Source of the DNA: Cyanobacteria bacterium FACHB-502
GTDB taxonomy: Bacteria > Cyanobacteriota > Cyanobacteriia > Elainellales > Elainellaceae
Direction of reading: 5' to 3'
NCBI GenBank assembly: GCA_014695325.1
Contig: JACJNZ010000015.1
Location: 23,281-87,280, forward strand
DNA length: 64,000 nucleotides
Of this stretch, positions 33,637 to 42,273 are shown piece by piece. Position numbers and translations under genes: made by a program. Positions within the stretch are counted from its first letter, which is position 1, and every line of letters starts with the position of its first letter. The notes under the pieces are model-generated. The model ran no database searches, had not been told where the DNA came from, and was given only the letters and a program-made list of their open reading frames with translations.

Positions 33637-35607
33637 TCATCCCCTCACTCCCCCAGCCTTCAACCCCATCCCTTCTACACTCGCCATCGTTCTCTCGTAC
33701 TGCGGCGTTTCCCACTGTCCTAATCGAGCCGTTTCATTCGGGGCAGCAGCAAGCAATTGTTCCTCGATCAGTTCGCAGAGCAGGTGCATCACCATCAACT
33801 GCACTTCCTGAATGCGCTGAGTCTCGATCGCCGGAACCACGATCGCAATGTCTGCTAAGTGCCGCAGTTCACCACCCTCTCCGCCGAGTAGGGCGATCGT
33901 CGTCAGGTTTGCCCGTCGTGCAGCTTCAAATGCAGCAATCACGTTTTTCGATCGTCCGCTGGTACTGATGCCGATCAGCAGATCGTGCGGCTGGGCAAAA
34001 GTTTCAACCTGACGCGCAAAGATATTGTCATAGCTGACATCGTTTGCCCAGGCGGTGACAAATGCTGTGTCTGCTGTTAGTGCCATTGCCGGAAGTCCGG
34101 CGCGATGGGGACAGCAAAACCGCCCAACCAGTTCGGCTGCCAAATGCTGAGCGTCTGCCGCACTGCCGCCATTACCGCAAATCAGCAGCTTACCGCCCCG
34201 CAGAAAGCAGTTGCTCATTGCCTGAGATGCCGCTTGAATTGTCGGACGCAGAAGCCGTTGCGATCGCTGCACTGCTTTGATCACCGTCTCAAAGCCGTGG
34301 TCAAGGATTGCCATCTGGTTTGCCTCGATGCCTGCCACGGTTGAAACCCCGCTCAGCACTTCTTCATACAGGGCTGCGACTGCGCTGGTCACTTTCTGCC
34401 AGGTGAAATGCTCCTGACTGCGGCGAATTGCTTGCCGTCCAAACAGGTTCCGAAGCTGCGGGTTGCCCAGAAGATGCTGAAGCCGATCGGCAAGGGCCTC
34501 AGGCTCATTGGGAGGAACGAGATAACCCGTTTCACCATCTTTCACCGTGAATTTAACGCCGCCCACATTTGCACCGATGACGGGTGTGCCGCAAGCCATT
34601 GCCTCGATCGGCGTAATGCCAAACGGCTCGTACCAGGGAGTAGTCACAAACACATCTGCTGCGCTGTAGTAATACTTCAGCACCTCCCGTCCCCGTCTGC
34701 CGACAAAGGAGATTCGCGTTGCCACACCCAATTCTTGAGCGATCGTGTTGAGTCGCCCAATCTCAGGTGTTAATTGCGGGTCAGGGGTTTCGGCTTCGCC
34801 GCCGACAATAATCAGTCGTGCTGCAACAGGCTGTTCCTGCTGCAATTGCGCTTTTTGCAACTGTTTCTTTTGTAGCTGTGCAAACGCCCGAATCACATTG
34901 TCCACGCCTTTTCGCGGAACCATTCGCCCCAACTGCAAAATCAATGCTTCATCCGGCGGCAGTCCCAGCGTTAACCGGGCGCGGGTTTTGTCGATCGCCC
35001 AAAATTCCAACGGGTCAAAGCCACAGGGAATAATGCCGATGCGGCTGGGGTGAGCGTGATAGAGATTGAGCAAATCTTCCCGATCCTGCGGACATTCGGC
35101 GATGATATGATCTGCTTCCTGCACAACCCGATCTTCCACCGCAAAGCGATCGTCTGGAAACTGATCGGCATCACCCTGATACAGTCGCCGCACCCGTCCC
35201 AGCGCGTGAAACGTCACCACAAACGGAATCCCTAAAACCCGTTTCATGTCTGCCGCAACCAGCGCAGACATCCAAAAATTTGCGTGAACCAGATCGTAGG
35301 ATGTCTGGGAGTGACACCAATCCACCATAAATGCGGTGAATTCGTTCATATACGGCAGCAGCTTTTCTTTAGGCATTGCCACCGCTGGACCTGCGGGAAC
35401 ATGAATGACACGCACGCCCTGTTGCCAATCCACGACTTCCGGCAAATGATCAGCATCACGACGCGTAAACACATCTACGTGATAGCCGATCGCCGCTAGA
35501 TGCTTTGCCAACTGCCCCACATACACATTCTGTCCACCGCTATCGACACCGCCAAAGATGCCAAGTGGCGTTGCATGTTCGCTAATGAGTGCAATTCGTT
35601 TGGTCAT
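33637..35607 (-). CDS. Fusion protein: GT4 glycosyltransferase + GmhA-type sedoheptulose-7-phosphate isomerase
   Basis: 656 residues. Residues about 1-425 are a GT4 enzyme of the sucrose-synthase-like branch: FGGVDSGGQNVYVGQLAKHL, then GRMVPRKGVDNVI and TPWYEPFGITPIEAMACGT with its E-x7-E. Residues about 445-630 are a SIS domain: LLICGNGGSAADAQHLAAEL, GISTSGRSKNVIAAFEAAR, and RIQEVQLMVMHLLCELIEEQ. The catalytic Glu492 and His608 of GmhA are kept. GmhA turns sedoheptulose 7-phosphate into heptose 7-phosphate. Fusing it to a transferase is unusual: the first step of precursor supply and a transfer step lie on one chain. It is encoded among the other ADP-heptose genes, so the isomerase reading is strong. 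The reading frame shows no break. Confidence 0.9.
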   Translation of the reverse strand: MTKRIALISEHATPLGIFGGVDSGGQNVYVGQLAKHLAAIGYHVDVFTRRDADHLPEVVDWQQGVRVIHVPAGPAVAMPKEKLLPYMNEFTAFMVDWCHSQTSYDLVHANFWMSALVAADMKRVLGIPFVVTFHALGRVRRLYQGDADQFPDDRFAVEDRVVQEADHIIAECPQDREDLLNLYHAHPSRIGIIPCGFDPLEFWAIDKTRARLTLGLPPDEALILQLGRMVPRKGVDNVIRAFAQLQKKQLQKAQLQQEQPVAARLIIVGGEAETPDPQLTPEIGRLNTIAQELGVATRISFVGRRGREVLKYYYSAADVFVTTPWYEPFGITPIEAMACGTPVIGANVGGVKFTVKDGETGYLVPPNEPEALADRLQHLLGNPQLRNLFGRQAIRRSQEHFTWQKVTSAVAALYEEVLSGVSTVAGIEANQMAILDHGFETVIKAVQRSQRLLRPTIQAASQAMSNCFLRGGKLLICGNGGSAADAQHLAAELVGRFCCPHRAGLPAMALTADTAFVTAWANDVSYDNIFARQVETFAQPHDLLIGISTSGRSKNVIAAFEAARRANLTTIALLGGEGGELRHLADIAIVVPAIETQRIQEVQLMVMHLLCELIEEQLLAAAPNETARLGQWETPQYERTMASVEGMGLKAGGVRG

Positions 35608-35652
35608 AGGTGTCTTAAGAGAATAGGGTGAAGATTCAGAAACGGATTTCGG

Positions 35653-35688
35653 ATTGATGACTGGGTTAAAATTGATGACTGGCTTAAA
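35653..35688. repeat. 18-bp tandem duplication
   Basis: ATTGATGACTGGGTTAAA (35653-35670) is followed by ATTGATGACTGGCTTAAA (35671-35688), one mismatch. It lies in the leader of the GT4-GmhA gene. Confidence 0.85.
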
Positions 35689-35741
35689 TGATTGAGTGGA
35701 ACCGAGCGATCGGGTGAAGAAGTTTGAGAGATGCTTGAAGC

Positions 35742-35830
35742 GTGTGAGCGGTACGTTGCCTCCTAAATCTTCTAGTGCTGGGGAGCTTTGAAGCCGGATT
35801 AGGCTCGGTTCCCCTCCAGAATCGACTTGC
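35742..35830 (+). repeat. Dispersed repeat overlapping a gene end
   Basis: GTGTGAGCGGTACGTTGCCT, CCTAAATCTTC, GGGGAGCTTTGAAG and GGCTCGGTTCCCCTCCAGAA. The part from 35799 to 35830 is the last 11 codons and stop of the minus-strand glycosyltransferase gene. Confidence 0.8.
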
Positions 35831-36803
35831 CAGAGCGGTGGCTCGAATTGAAACCTCCTTTCAAACTCATTGCCTGTTCAAACGCCGCATTCCAATTGCG
35901 GACAAATCGCTCGATCCCAAAGCGCGATCGTGCCTGTTCTTTGGCTCCCTGGCTCAGTCGATGGGCAGCTTCGGGGTTATCGATTAGCATTTGCATTCGA
36001 TCGACTAAGGCATTCACGTTAGTATCCACAAATCCAGACACATCGTTTTCCACGACCGTTGCCAGTTCTGTTGTTGCCAGCCCCACGATCGGCATTCCCA
36101 GCATCATTGCTTCACAAACTGCTAATCCCAGGCTGGTATAGCGCACCGGATGAAAGAAAAAACGATATCGCGCTTCAAACGCAGGAAGCTGAAGATGCGT
36201 GACTTCACCAATGCCGCCCAGCGATTCTGCGTCCATGCCGACTAAATCGAGGGGGATCGATCGCTTCACCTGCTCAAAAATATCTGCGCCCAGCCGTCTA
36301 CCGCGCTTCCGCAAACCGTTCGCTACCACGATCCCGCGCGGTAATTCTCCGGTGTAGGTAACCCGATCAGGAACAACGACACCATGCTCAACAACACAGG
36401 TTGGGGTGCGGTTGTTCTGCCACATCAGTTGATTGAAATGGGTGACGTGAACCAGCAGCGTTTCCGGGTCGTCTACCCAGTGGGCGGTATCGGTGGGCTG
36501 TTCGCGAGGTGGGTCATGTTCCAGATACAGGCGCGGCAAATCTCGCTGTGCTTCGGAAAGAATGTCGTACTGATCTTCCTGGTAATTGCGGCGCGACTGA
36601 AACAGAATACAGTCAAACTGCTGATGCTGCACTTCCTCGGCGGGAATATCATGCACATTCTCACCCCAGGGAAATCCGCCCAGCCGTCCGCCGTATCCTT
36701 CAGGTTTGCCCGGCTTGACAGGCAGATAGAAATCGTGGGGAGCCTGAGTCAGATAATACAAATAGCTGCCGTGAACGTGCCAGGTGAGAATTTTCAAACG
36801 CAT
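35799..36803 (-). CDS. GT4-family glycosyltransferase
   Basis: 334 residues with a GT-B fold. It starts LKILTWHVHGSYLYYL. RFFFHPVRYTSLGLAVCEAM carries the nucleotide-sugar site and PIVGLATTELATVVEN follows. The closest pattern is the group of GT4 proteins with a TWHVHGSYLYYL start found beside other sugar-transfer genes. The last 11 residues and the stop come from a dispersed repeat, so the native end may have been replaced without harm. It is separated from the GT4-GmhA gene by 191 bases. Confidence 0.85.
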   Translation of the reverse strand: MRLKILTWHVHGSYLYYLTQAPHDFYLPVKPGKPEGYGGRLGGFPWGENVHDIPAEEVQHQQFDCILFQSRRNYQEDQYDILSEAQRDLPRLYLEHDPPREQPTDTAHWVDDPETLLVHVTHFNQLMWQNNRTPTCVVEHGVVVPDRVTYTGELPRGIVVANGLRKRGRRLGADIFEQVKRSIPLDLVGMDAESLGGIGEVTHLQLPAFEARYRFFFHPVRYTSLGLAVCEAMMLGMPIVGLATTELATVVENDVSGFVDTNVNALVDRMQMLIDNPEAAHRLSQGAKEQARSRFGIERFVRNWNAAFEQAMSLKGGFNSSHRSGKSILEGNRA

Positions 36804-36852
36804 AGTGAATCAATCGTGAATCAAATTTAACCAAAACCATCAGGAAAAACAG

Positions 36853-37386
36853 TTAAGCCATCGCTGTATCAGCCGGCTGCACCGGGAAAGAAGAAGACGA
36901 AATCAAATGAATCGTCTGAGCAGGAATCAAATTAACCGATCGCAGCAAATGAAGCTGATACTCCAGAGCATCAACCGGATCAAGCGGCGGCTTAACGCAG
37001 TGTGACAAAACCCCACCGCCAAACTCACAGGACTGGCCCACACGAATCGGAATGCCTGCAAGATAGCAACAGTATGCTATGAGATAAGGAGACTGTTGCG
37101 GCAGGGTGAATACGATCGCAGCATCAAACGATCGCGCTTTAAGACTCTGAATCAGACTGCTTGCGTGATCGGTCAGATCGAAAAAAGGAGAAGGAAAAGG
37201 AATCAGATCTAGCGTGGCAAGCTGTTGATCAAATAACGAATCTGGAAATGCGGCAAGAACAGAAATGCTAGTCTCCGGCAGGCTTTGCTGAAGCAGCGGC
37301 AAACTTTGAATCAATTCAGATTGACTGTCCTGATCCAAAAGACTCACCAAGAGAAGCCGCTTGACGCGCTGCCAATCAGGATGCAT
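36853..37386 (-). CDS. Truncated GT9 protein, N-terminal domain only
   Basis: 177 residues, half the size of its neighbours. It matches the N-terminal domain of the adjacent GT9 genes: VKRLLLVSLLDQDSQSELIQ, then FDAAIVFTLPQQSPYLIAYC and IPIRVGQSCEFGG, like FDAAVIFTVYSQNPLPSAFL in the 29250 gene. The usual GDxxxxxP glycines are replaced by DQDSQSEL, and the donor-binding C-terminal domain is missing. It is probably unable to transfer sugar alone. It could be a degenerate copy, or a partner subunit. It overlaps the next gene by 11 bases. Confidence 0.8.
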   Translation of the reverse strand: MHPDWQRVKRLLLVSLLDQDSQSELIQSLPLLQQSLPETSISVLAAFPDSLFDQQLATLDLIPFPSPFFDLTDHASSLIQSLKARSFDAAIVFTLPQQSPYLIAYCCYLAGIPIRVGQSCEFGGGVLSHCVKPPLDPVDALEYQLHLLRSVNLIPAQTIHLISSSSFPVQPADTAMA

Positions 37387-38440
37387 AAGACACCTCCTCG
37401 ATGTGCAGCAAATTCAACGCTTCCCGCAAAACTTGCATCGGCGTTGCTGGCGGATACAGATGGGCATTTTCCAGCGACGGCATCACCACAATTTTGTGAC
37501 GATCGCGATCGAGCGGTGCCCAGCGATGCGGTTCAGACTGCGAGAAAATTACCACACTTTTGACCTGAACTGCTGCCCCTAAATGCGAAACCCCAGTGTC
37601 GTTACAAATCAGCAAGCCTGCCTGCTGCAATAGCAACGCGAGTGCCCCCAAACTCGTTTTTCCTGCCAGGTCAATTGCTGGATACTGCATTGTCTCTGTC
37701 ACTTTTTGAGTTAGCCCTTTTTCATCAGCCGTTCCCGTCAGCACAATCTGAAAATCCTGAGCCGCCAACGCATCCGCAACGACAGCAAAATGCTCGCAGT
37801 TCCAGCGGCGATCGGCGGTACTGGCTCCCGGATGGATGCAAATGTAGGACTTCGGGCGAAGCTGATAAGCTTTCAAAATAGTGTTGCACTCGTCGCGATC
37901 GGCAGCAGTGATAGGAAACTCCAGCGATTCTCCCTGCGTAGCAAGGCCCAAAAACTTCAGCAAATGGAGAGGTCGCTGCACTTCAGGCAAATGCTCTGGG
38001 TAGGGCAAAAACCAGTCGATATGGGGGCAGAACTGCCGCTGCGGAAAAAAGCCTGCCGTGCGTTTTGCACCCAGCAGCAGCGTAAAGCTATTCATTGCCG
38101 AACCGTTGCCGTGCATTTGTAGTGCCAGATCGAACGGCGCCTGCTGCACCTGCTGCATAAAAGCGATCGTCTGCTCTGCTACAAAAGGCACTTCGGGAAT
38201 GCCAGGATAGCCGGGAAACTCCAGCCAGCGATCGAGATAGGCACTGAATCGCTGCACAAACGCCTTTGTCCAGGGCAGCCCAATCAACGTAATCTCTGCG
38301 GCAGGAAACACCGATCGCAAGGCACGAAAAGCAGGCACACTGCACAGCAAATCGCCTAATCCCGGCAGCGCACGTACGATCGCAATTCGCTGGGGGGCAG
38401 GGTCATCAAATTGAAGATGTCCACTGATCAAAGTCTCCAT
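37376..38440 (-). CDS. GT9-family glycosyltransferase (ADP-heptose transferase type)
   Basis: 354 residues. IAIVRALPGLGDLLCSVPAF is the GT9 start, YICIHPGASTADRRWNCEHF opens the second Rossmann half, and CNDTGVSHLGAAVQVKSVVI is the donor site. The end, HRWAPLDRDRHKIV, fits the family. This subtype (ALPGLGDLLC) differs from the other GT9s here. It is the first gene of the minus-strand heptose locus, so the main promoter should lie upstream of 38440. Confidence 0.9.
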   Translation of the reverse strand: METLISGHLQFDDPAPQRIAIVRALPGLGDLLCSVPAFRALRSVFPAAEITLIGLPWTKAFVQRFSAYLDRWLEFPGYPGIPEVPFVAEQTIAFMQQVQQAPFDLALQMHGNGSAMNSFTLLLGAKRTAGFFPQRQFCPHIDWFLPYPEHLPEVQRPLHLLKFLGLATQGESLEFPITAADRDECNTILKAYQLRPKSYICIHPGASTADRRWNCEHFAVVADALAAQDFQIVLTGTADEKGLTQKVTETMQYPAIDLAGKTSLGALALLLQQAGLLICNDTGVSHLGAAVQVKSVVIFSQSEPHRWAPLDRDRHKIVVMPSLENAHLYPPATPMQVLREALNLLHIEEVSYAS

Positions 38441-39334
38441 TGCCAGTCGGGGAAGGAATAAGTGAGAAATAAACTCAGTCCGCTTGTCCTTATTGGGCGC
38501 AACAAACGGCTGCGAAGAATTAACGCGGCATCAAAGAGCGGCATTAAAGATAAGCTTTCTACAATTCTGTGCAGTGACCTGAATTCACTGAATCTGCTTG
38601 TGTTGCTTAAGCCTGTGTTAGTGGGACATAAATTTGGCTTTGAAAGAATTGTCTTCGCTTCTCTAGAATCAATCTCAACTGAAGATTTTTACTAATCCAA
38701 AATTATGCCAGCAGCTCTGAGAAATCGTCTGGTAGGGGATAGGGTTATAGTAGTCAGTCGCAATTCTGGAAAGCATCAGGCAATTGCCCAAAGAACACCC
38801 GCACTTTTTTTAGGTAAGTTATGCAATTGCACAATTTTAGTTTAAGCTCACAAAAAAAAGATTACGAAAAGAAGTAATCCCGCTTAGACTTCATAGCCTT
38901 ATTAGCCAAATTATACCTTTAGGTAGTAGATCAATTACTTCTCAAGCTGAATTTCTAGAGTGCTCTCTCTGCTGTCCTGAAAAGCTATCCTGAAAATACG
39001 GGCAAGTGAGCAGGCTTTAATCTCCCAATATTTGATTCCACTATTGAATTACAGCGTTTTTCACTCCCGTAAGGTACGGGGGGTATGGGCTTTCTCGCCG
39101 TACAGGGCACAGCCCCTGCACCCCATTTTTTGTACTTCAATCGCCTGAACAAGGCTGTAATGAGAGAGGACATCGCTTTTGAACCCTGCTAAACCTGCCC
39201 AACTCTCTATCAATCCTAAGAACAATCGATTCAAATCAAAATTTGAGAAGGAAGCAATGTTACCTCAACTGGCCCTCTCACCTCCCATCCACCAGGGATA
39301 TCTCGCAGCAAAATAAACTGCTTTATCAACTGCT
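38441..39334. other. Intergenic region, about 890 bp, with no convincing gene
   Basis: It holds the probable promoter of the heptose locus near 38450, one terminator-like hairpin at 38852-38879, and an inverted pair GTACGG (39074-39079) / CCGTAC (39098-39103) within GC-rich DNA that has the look of a mobile or dispersed sequence. Short open frames here (38462-38695 plus, 38985-39173 minus) have no family features. An RNA gene is possible but not evident. Confidence 0.55.
38852..38879 (-). terminator. Terminator-like hairpin on the minus strand
   Basis: GATTAC (38860-38865) pairs with GTAATC (38874-38879), and on the minus strand eight T follow. It lies about 450 bases beyond the CdaR-like gene, so it may end that transcript or an unseen RNA. 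Confidence 0.5.
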
Positions 39335-40558
39335 TTATCGGTAGCTATTTTGACTTTGAAGCGATCGAAGTAACAGACACAGCCGCATCTGCACCGCATC
39401 GTCAAACTTTCTTGGCTCCAATCCGGTTAGCGAAGCAATTTTATCAAGCCGATAGCTGAGTGTATTGCGGTGAATTGATAGCTGCTTTGCAGTTGTAGAA
39501 GGACAGCAGTTTTCAGCAAAGAAGGTGTTTAACGTAACCAATAATTCAGGCTCATGATCGAGCGGACTGAGTAGATATTTAGCGAGATCAATCTTCGTTT
39601 CTTCGTCTGCAACGCCCACAAAGGCAGCAATCCCCAACTCACCCAGGCAATGGACTTGATTATCGCCCTGCAATCGCTTTCCTAAAGACAGGGCGGCCCC
39701 TGCATCTTCATAAGAGCGTGCCAGTCCCCGCACGCCGGGATGATATCGACCAATGCCAACATTAATCGTCGCGCCCATGTCGTTTCTGAGCCGCAGCAAC
39801 AGCGCATCCGCCGCCCGCTTGAGAGCCGCTAAATTTGCCCAGGAAGAACTCAATCCTTCAGCCACATCGTTACAGTCTGCCCACAGCCCCAGGTTTTTGC
39901 TGTTGCTGGCTTTTAAGACTGCTACTTCGCCTTCACCCAGATAAGCGCAAATCGTGTCATTCGGCAGGTGAAAAAAGCTAACAATACTGCTAATCACGAC
40001 CTGTGCCCGTCGCTGCTCAATCTCAACTGCTTCCATCCCCGAAGCATTCATTTGAGGCAAGATATAACAGGCAGCATCAATGAGAATCACAGCCCTGGGT
40101 GGAGACAAATCAATCCCCAATCGTTTTGCTCGATTCCAGATGATTGTTTCATCCTCAATGCGATCGTGTAGCAGATCGTCGATTAATTCATTCTTGAGTT
40201 CATGTTGACTTGGAAGATGATGCTGTGTGGATTGATTAATCACCAGTTCAACCAATGCTTGAGCAAGGCGAGGAGAAATCATTTCACGATCGGCAGGCTT
40301 GCCAACAATTACTTCTCCGGTTTCGGTGTCATGCTGTAGCGGAATTCTGAGGAAATGAGACAGTGCCTGTTTGCCGTCCCAGTTGCTTGCCTCGCAGTTT
40401 CCCAAAGGAGTAATCGATCGCCCAACTCGGTCAGGTTCGCTGCTCGTGACAACCACTCCTCGTTCATTCGTGACAAAAACAGGAGCATAAAGCAGTTCTG
40501 CAACGCGATCGGTGACAACGCTGGCAAGCTGCACAAAACGGCTAGAGGTTTGAATCAT
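39335..40558 (-). CDS. CdaR/PucR-family transcriptional regulator
   Basis: 407 residues from ATG 40558. The N-terminal sugar-diacid sensor domain reads VVTDRVAELLYAPVFVTNER and SEPDRVGRSI. The middle has a GGDEF-like fold piece, NVGIGRYHPGVRGLARSYED, as usual for the family, and the C-terminal helix-turn-helix is LSIHRNTLSYRLDKIASLTG. The distance from this Met to the sensor motif matches E. coli CdaR; a longer reading to 40744 is unlikely. CdaR proteins sense glycerate or other diacids and activate catabolic genes. Which target is controlled here is unknown. Confidence 0.88.
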   Translation of the reverse strand: MIQTSSRFVQLASVVTDRVAELLYAPVFVTNERGVVVTSSEPDRVGRSITPLGNCEASNWDGKQALSHFLRIPLQHDTETGEVIVGKPADREMISPRLAQALVELVINQSTQHHLPSQHELKNELIDDLLHDRIEDETIIWNRAKRLGIDLSPPRAVILIDAACYILPQMNASGMEAVEIEQRRAQVVISSIVSFFHLPNDTICAYLGEGEVAVLKASNSKNLGLWADCNDVAEGLSSSWANLAALKRAADALLLRLRNDMGATINVGIGRYHPGVRGLARSYEDAGAALSLGKRLQGDNQVHCLGELGIAAFVGVADEETKIDLAKYLLSPLDHEPELLVTLNTFFAENCCPSTTAKQLSIHRNTLSYRLDKIASLTGLEPRKFDDAVQMRLCLLLRSLQSQNSYR

Positions 40559-40906
40559 GAATGCGTTGTGGCTAGGAATTCCCATTGCAGAAAACAAAAC
40601 GTGAATTAGATTTAGAAGTCGCTGATTACTCGGCAAGAAAACTGCTTGGCAGGGAGAATAGAGTACGCCGCAGAAATCAAAAACTAAATCTGAATCACGA
40701 AAAAATATTGAAGGAACCTTAGCAATTTCAAAAAAACAATACATCTTCCTCTAGAGACAGATCCGCTCCGCTTCGAATTCCCCTCTCAGAACAGATCCCA
40801 AAACTGCCATTCTACTAACTGCCTTCCTCTCCAAAACTAACCCTATGGAACAAATCTCCTCCTCTTTTACTCATGCTCCACAAGTACTCATGCTCTACCA
40901 GAGAAA

Positions 40907-40945
40907 TCTAGCAATCACCTCTAGTAATCATCTCTAGCAATCACC
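40907..40945. repeat. 13-bp tandem repeat x3
   Basis: TCTAGCAATCACC, TCTAGTAATCATC, TCTAGCAATCACC in a row, just before the membrane-protein gene at 40956. The rest of the divergent gap 40559-40955 shows only CT-rich DNA without clear sites. Confidence 0.85.
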
Positions 40946-40955
40946 CTCCCCACCC

Positions 40956-41558
40956 ATGCTCCCCACCCTTCTCCAATGGCTCCTCCTCCACACCCTGGCA
41001 GGTCTAACGATCGGCGCACTCGAAGCGAGCCAATTCCAGTTCATGGCAACGCTGATTTTCTCAGGTCTATTGGTGGGTGTGGCTCAGTGGTTTGTGCTTC
41101 GGCACGTTCTTCGCAAGGCATTTCGCTGGATTTGGGTTAGCGCGATCGGCTGGCTGATAGGGGTGCAGCTCATGATCTGGCTCGGCGGCTGGCTTGATCT
41201 GATCGTGGCGCACCTGACTCAGCTTGGCGGCGGAGAAGTTTTCTGGCTGAATGTGGTCAAACAGCCGATCGCGCTCCTGGGAATGGGAACGGCTCAAAGT
41301 CTGCTACTGCCGTCGCTGTGGAGACGAACTGGCGAGAAAGCAAGATGCCGCTGGATTGTAGCAAGTGGGATCGCGGGGGCAATTCAAGGAGGAAGTAGTG
41401 CCCTGTTTTGTGCGACCTTTTGCCCTGCTTTTACAGGACAGCTTGGAACAATTTTAACTACGGCGATTGTTTATGGCGTGGGATGGTTTAGCTACAGTGC
41501 GATAGTTGCATTTCTGTTATATAAGTTACTCTTTTCGAGTGCTTCAGAACACTCATAG
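40956..41558 (+). CDS. Multi-pass membrane protein of unknown function
   Basis: 200 residues with about six hydrophobic segments; polar loops carry FVLRHVLRKAFRWIW and SLWRRTGEKARCRW, which suggest cytoplasmic sides. QWFVLR between helices 2 and 3 is a motif of cyanobacterial hypothetical membrane proteins. No enzyme signature is visible. Ribosome site is poor (CCCTCCCCACCC before the ATG). Monocistronic. Confidence 0.7.
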   Translation: MLPTLLQWLLLHTLAGLTIGALEASQFQFMATLIFSGLLVGVAQWFVLRHVLRKAFRWIWVSAIGWLIGVQLMIWLGGWLDLIVAHLTQLGGGEVFWLNVVKQPIALLGMGTAQSLLLPSLWRRTGEKARCRWIVASGIAGAIQGGSSALFCATFCPAFTGQLGTILTTAIVYGVGWFSYSAIVAFLLYKLLFSSASEHS

Positions 41559-41747
41559 CAATACACGAAGCAACAAGTTCAACCATTAGATTGACGACGA
41601 TTCTGAGACTTTGCTTTAAATTAATAATGTAAGGGTTATAGTGCTGTGGTATCAAAGGTTCAGCTTGAACCAAAAGCGTAAAGTGGAAAATTGAAACCGA
41701 TCAATTGTGCGATTTCTTAATGACACGGATTGATTGCACAGTTTTAG

Positions 41748-41779
41748 TATTAATGCGCTTAACTATTAATGCGTTGAAC
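41748..41779. repeat. 16-bp tandem duplication
   Basis: TATTAATGCGCTTAAC and TATTAATGCGTTGAAC in a row, about 70 bases before the thioredoxin-like gene. Confidence 0.8.
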
Positions 41780-41847
41780 TGCTTCTGACGATGAATTAAT
41801 CTATCTCTTTTGCTTGATTCTCTTCATCTCAACCTCCATAACCCGAT

Positions 41848-42177
41848 ATGATAACTGCTCAATCTTTTAGCTTGAAAGATCTACTGGCAAGCTCGGACCT
41901 GCCGCTGCTCATCGTGTTTTTTAGCCCGCTCTGTGGACCGTCTCACTTGATGGACGCAGTTCTGCAAGAAGTGGCACAGCGCACGATCGATCGACTGCAA
42001 ATCGTCAAAATTGACAGTGAAAGCTATCCTTCGCTGGCTTCTCAATACGAGATTCATGCCTTGCCCACACTGCTTTTGTTTCAGCATGGTGAACTGATTG
42101 CCCGTCTAGAGGATGAGCGCACCGAGAACCTAATGCCTGCCGATCGCCTGATGCACCTTCTCGAATCCCACCTTTAA
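41848..42177 (+). CDS. Thioredoxin-fold protein with CGPS active site
   Basis: 109 residues with the thioredoxin fold: LPLLIVFFSPLCGPSHLMDA, then QIVKIDSESYPSLASQYEIH and the cis-Pro loop ALPTLLLFQHGELI. In thioredoxin the site is WCGPC; here it is L-Cys29-Gly-Pro-Ser32, so the resolving Cys and the Trp are lost. It cannot run the normal dithiol cycle. It could act as a monothiol protein or a holder of a partner thiol. ATG 41848 has no strong ribosome site. The genes that follow are of stress or envelope character. Confidence 0.87.
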   Translation: MITAQSFSLKDLLASSDLPLLIVFFSPLCGPSHLMDAVLQEVAQRTIDRLQIVKIDSESYPSLASQYEIHALPTLLLFQHGELIARLEDERTENLMPADRLMHLLESHL

Positions 42178-42273
42178 GCTAGTTCTTAATCGGGTCATTA
42201 GCGGGAATCGACCTGCAATCGACCGCTTATTTGTAGACCCTCTAAAGAAAACAGAAAAAACGGAGTCATTCTC

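Noticed and set aside
38462..38695. 77-codon plus-strand frame upstream of the heptose locus
   Set aside because: Begins at the probable promoter of the divergent locus, has no ribosome site and no recognisable features.
38985..39173. 62-codon minus-strand frame
   Set aside because: Lies in GC-rich inverted-repeat DNA and contains no family motif; likely non-coding.
40559..40744. N-terminal extension of the CdaR-like regulator
   Set aside because: The frame is open, but the extra residues do not fit the family and the internal Met at 40558 gives the usual distance to the sensor domain.
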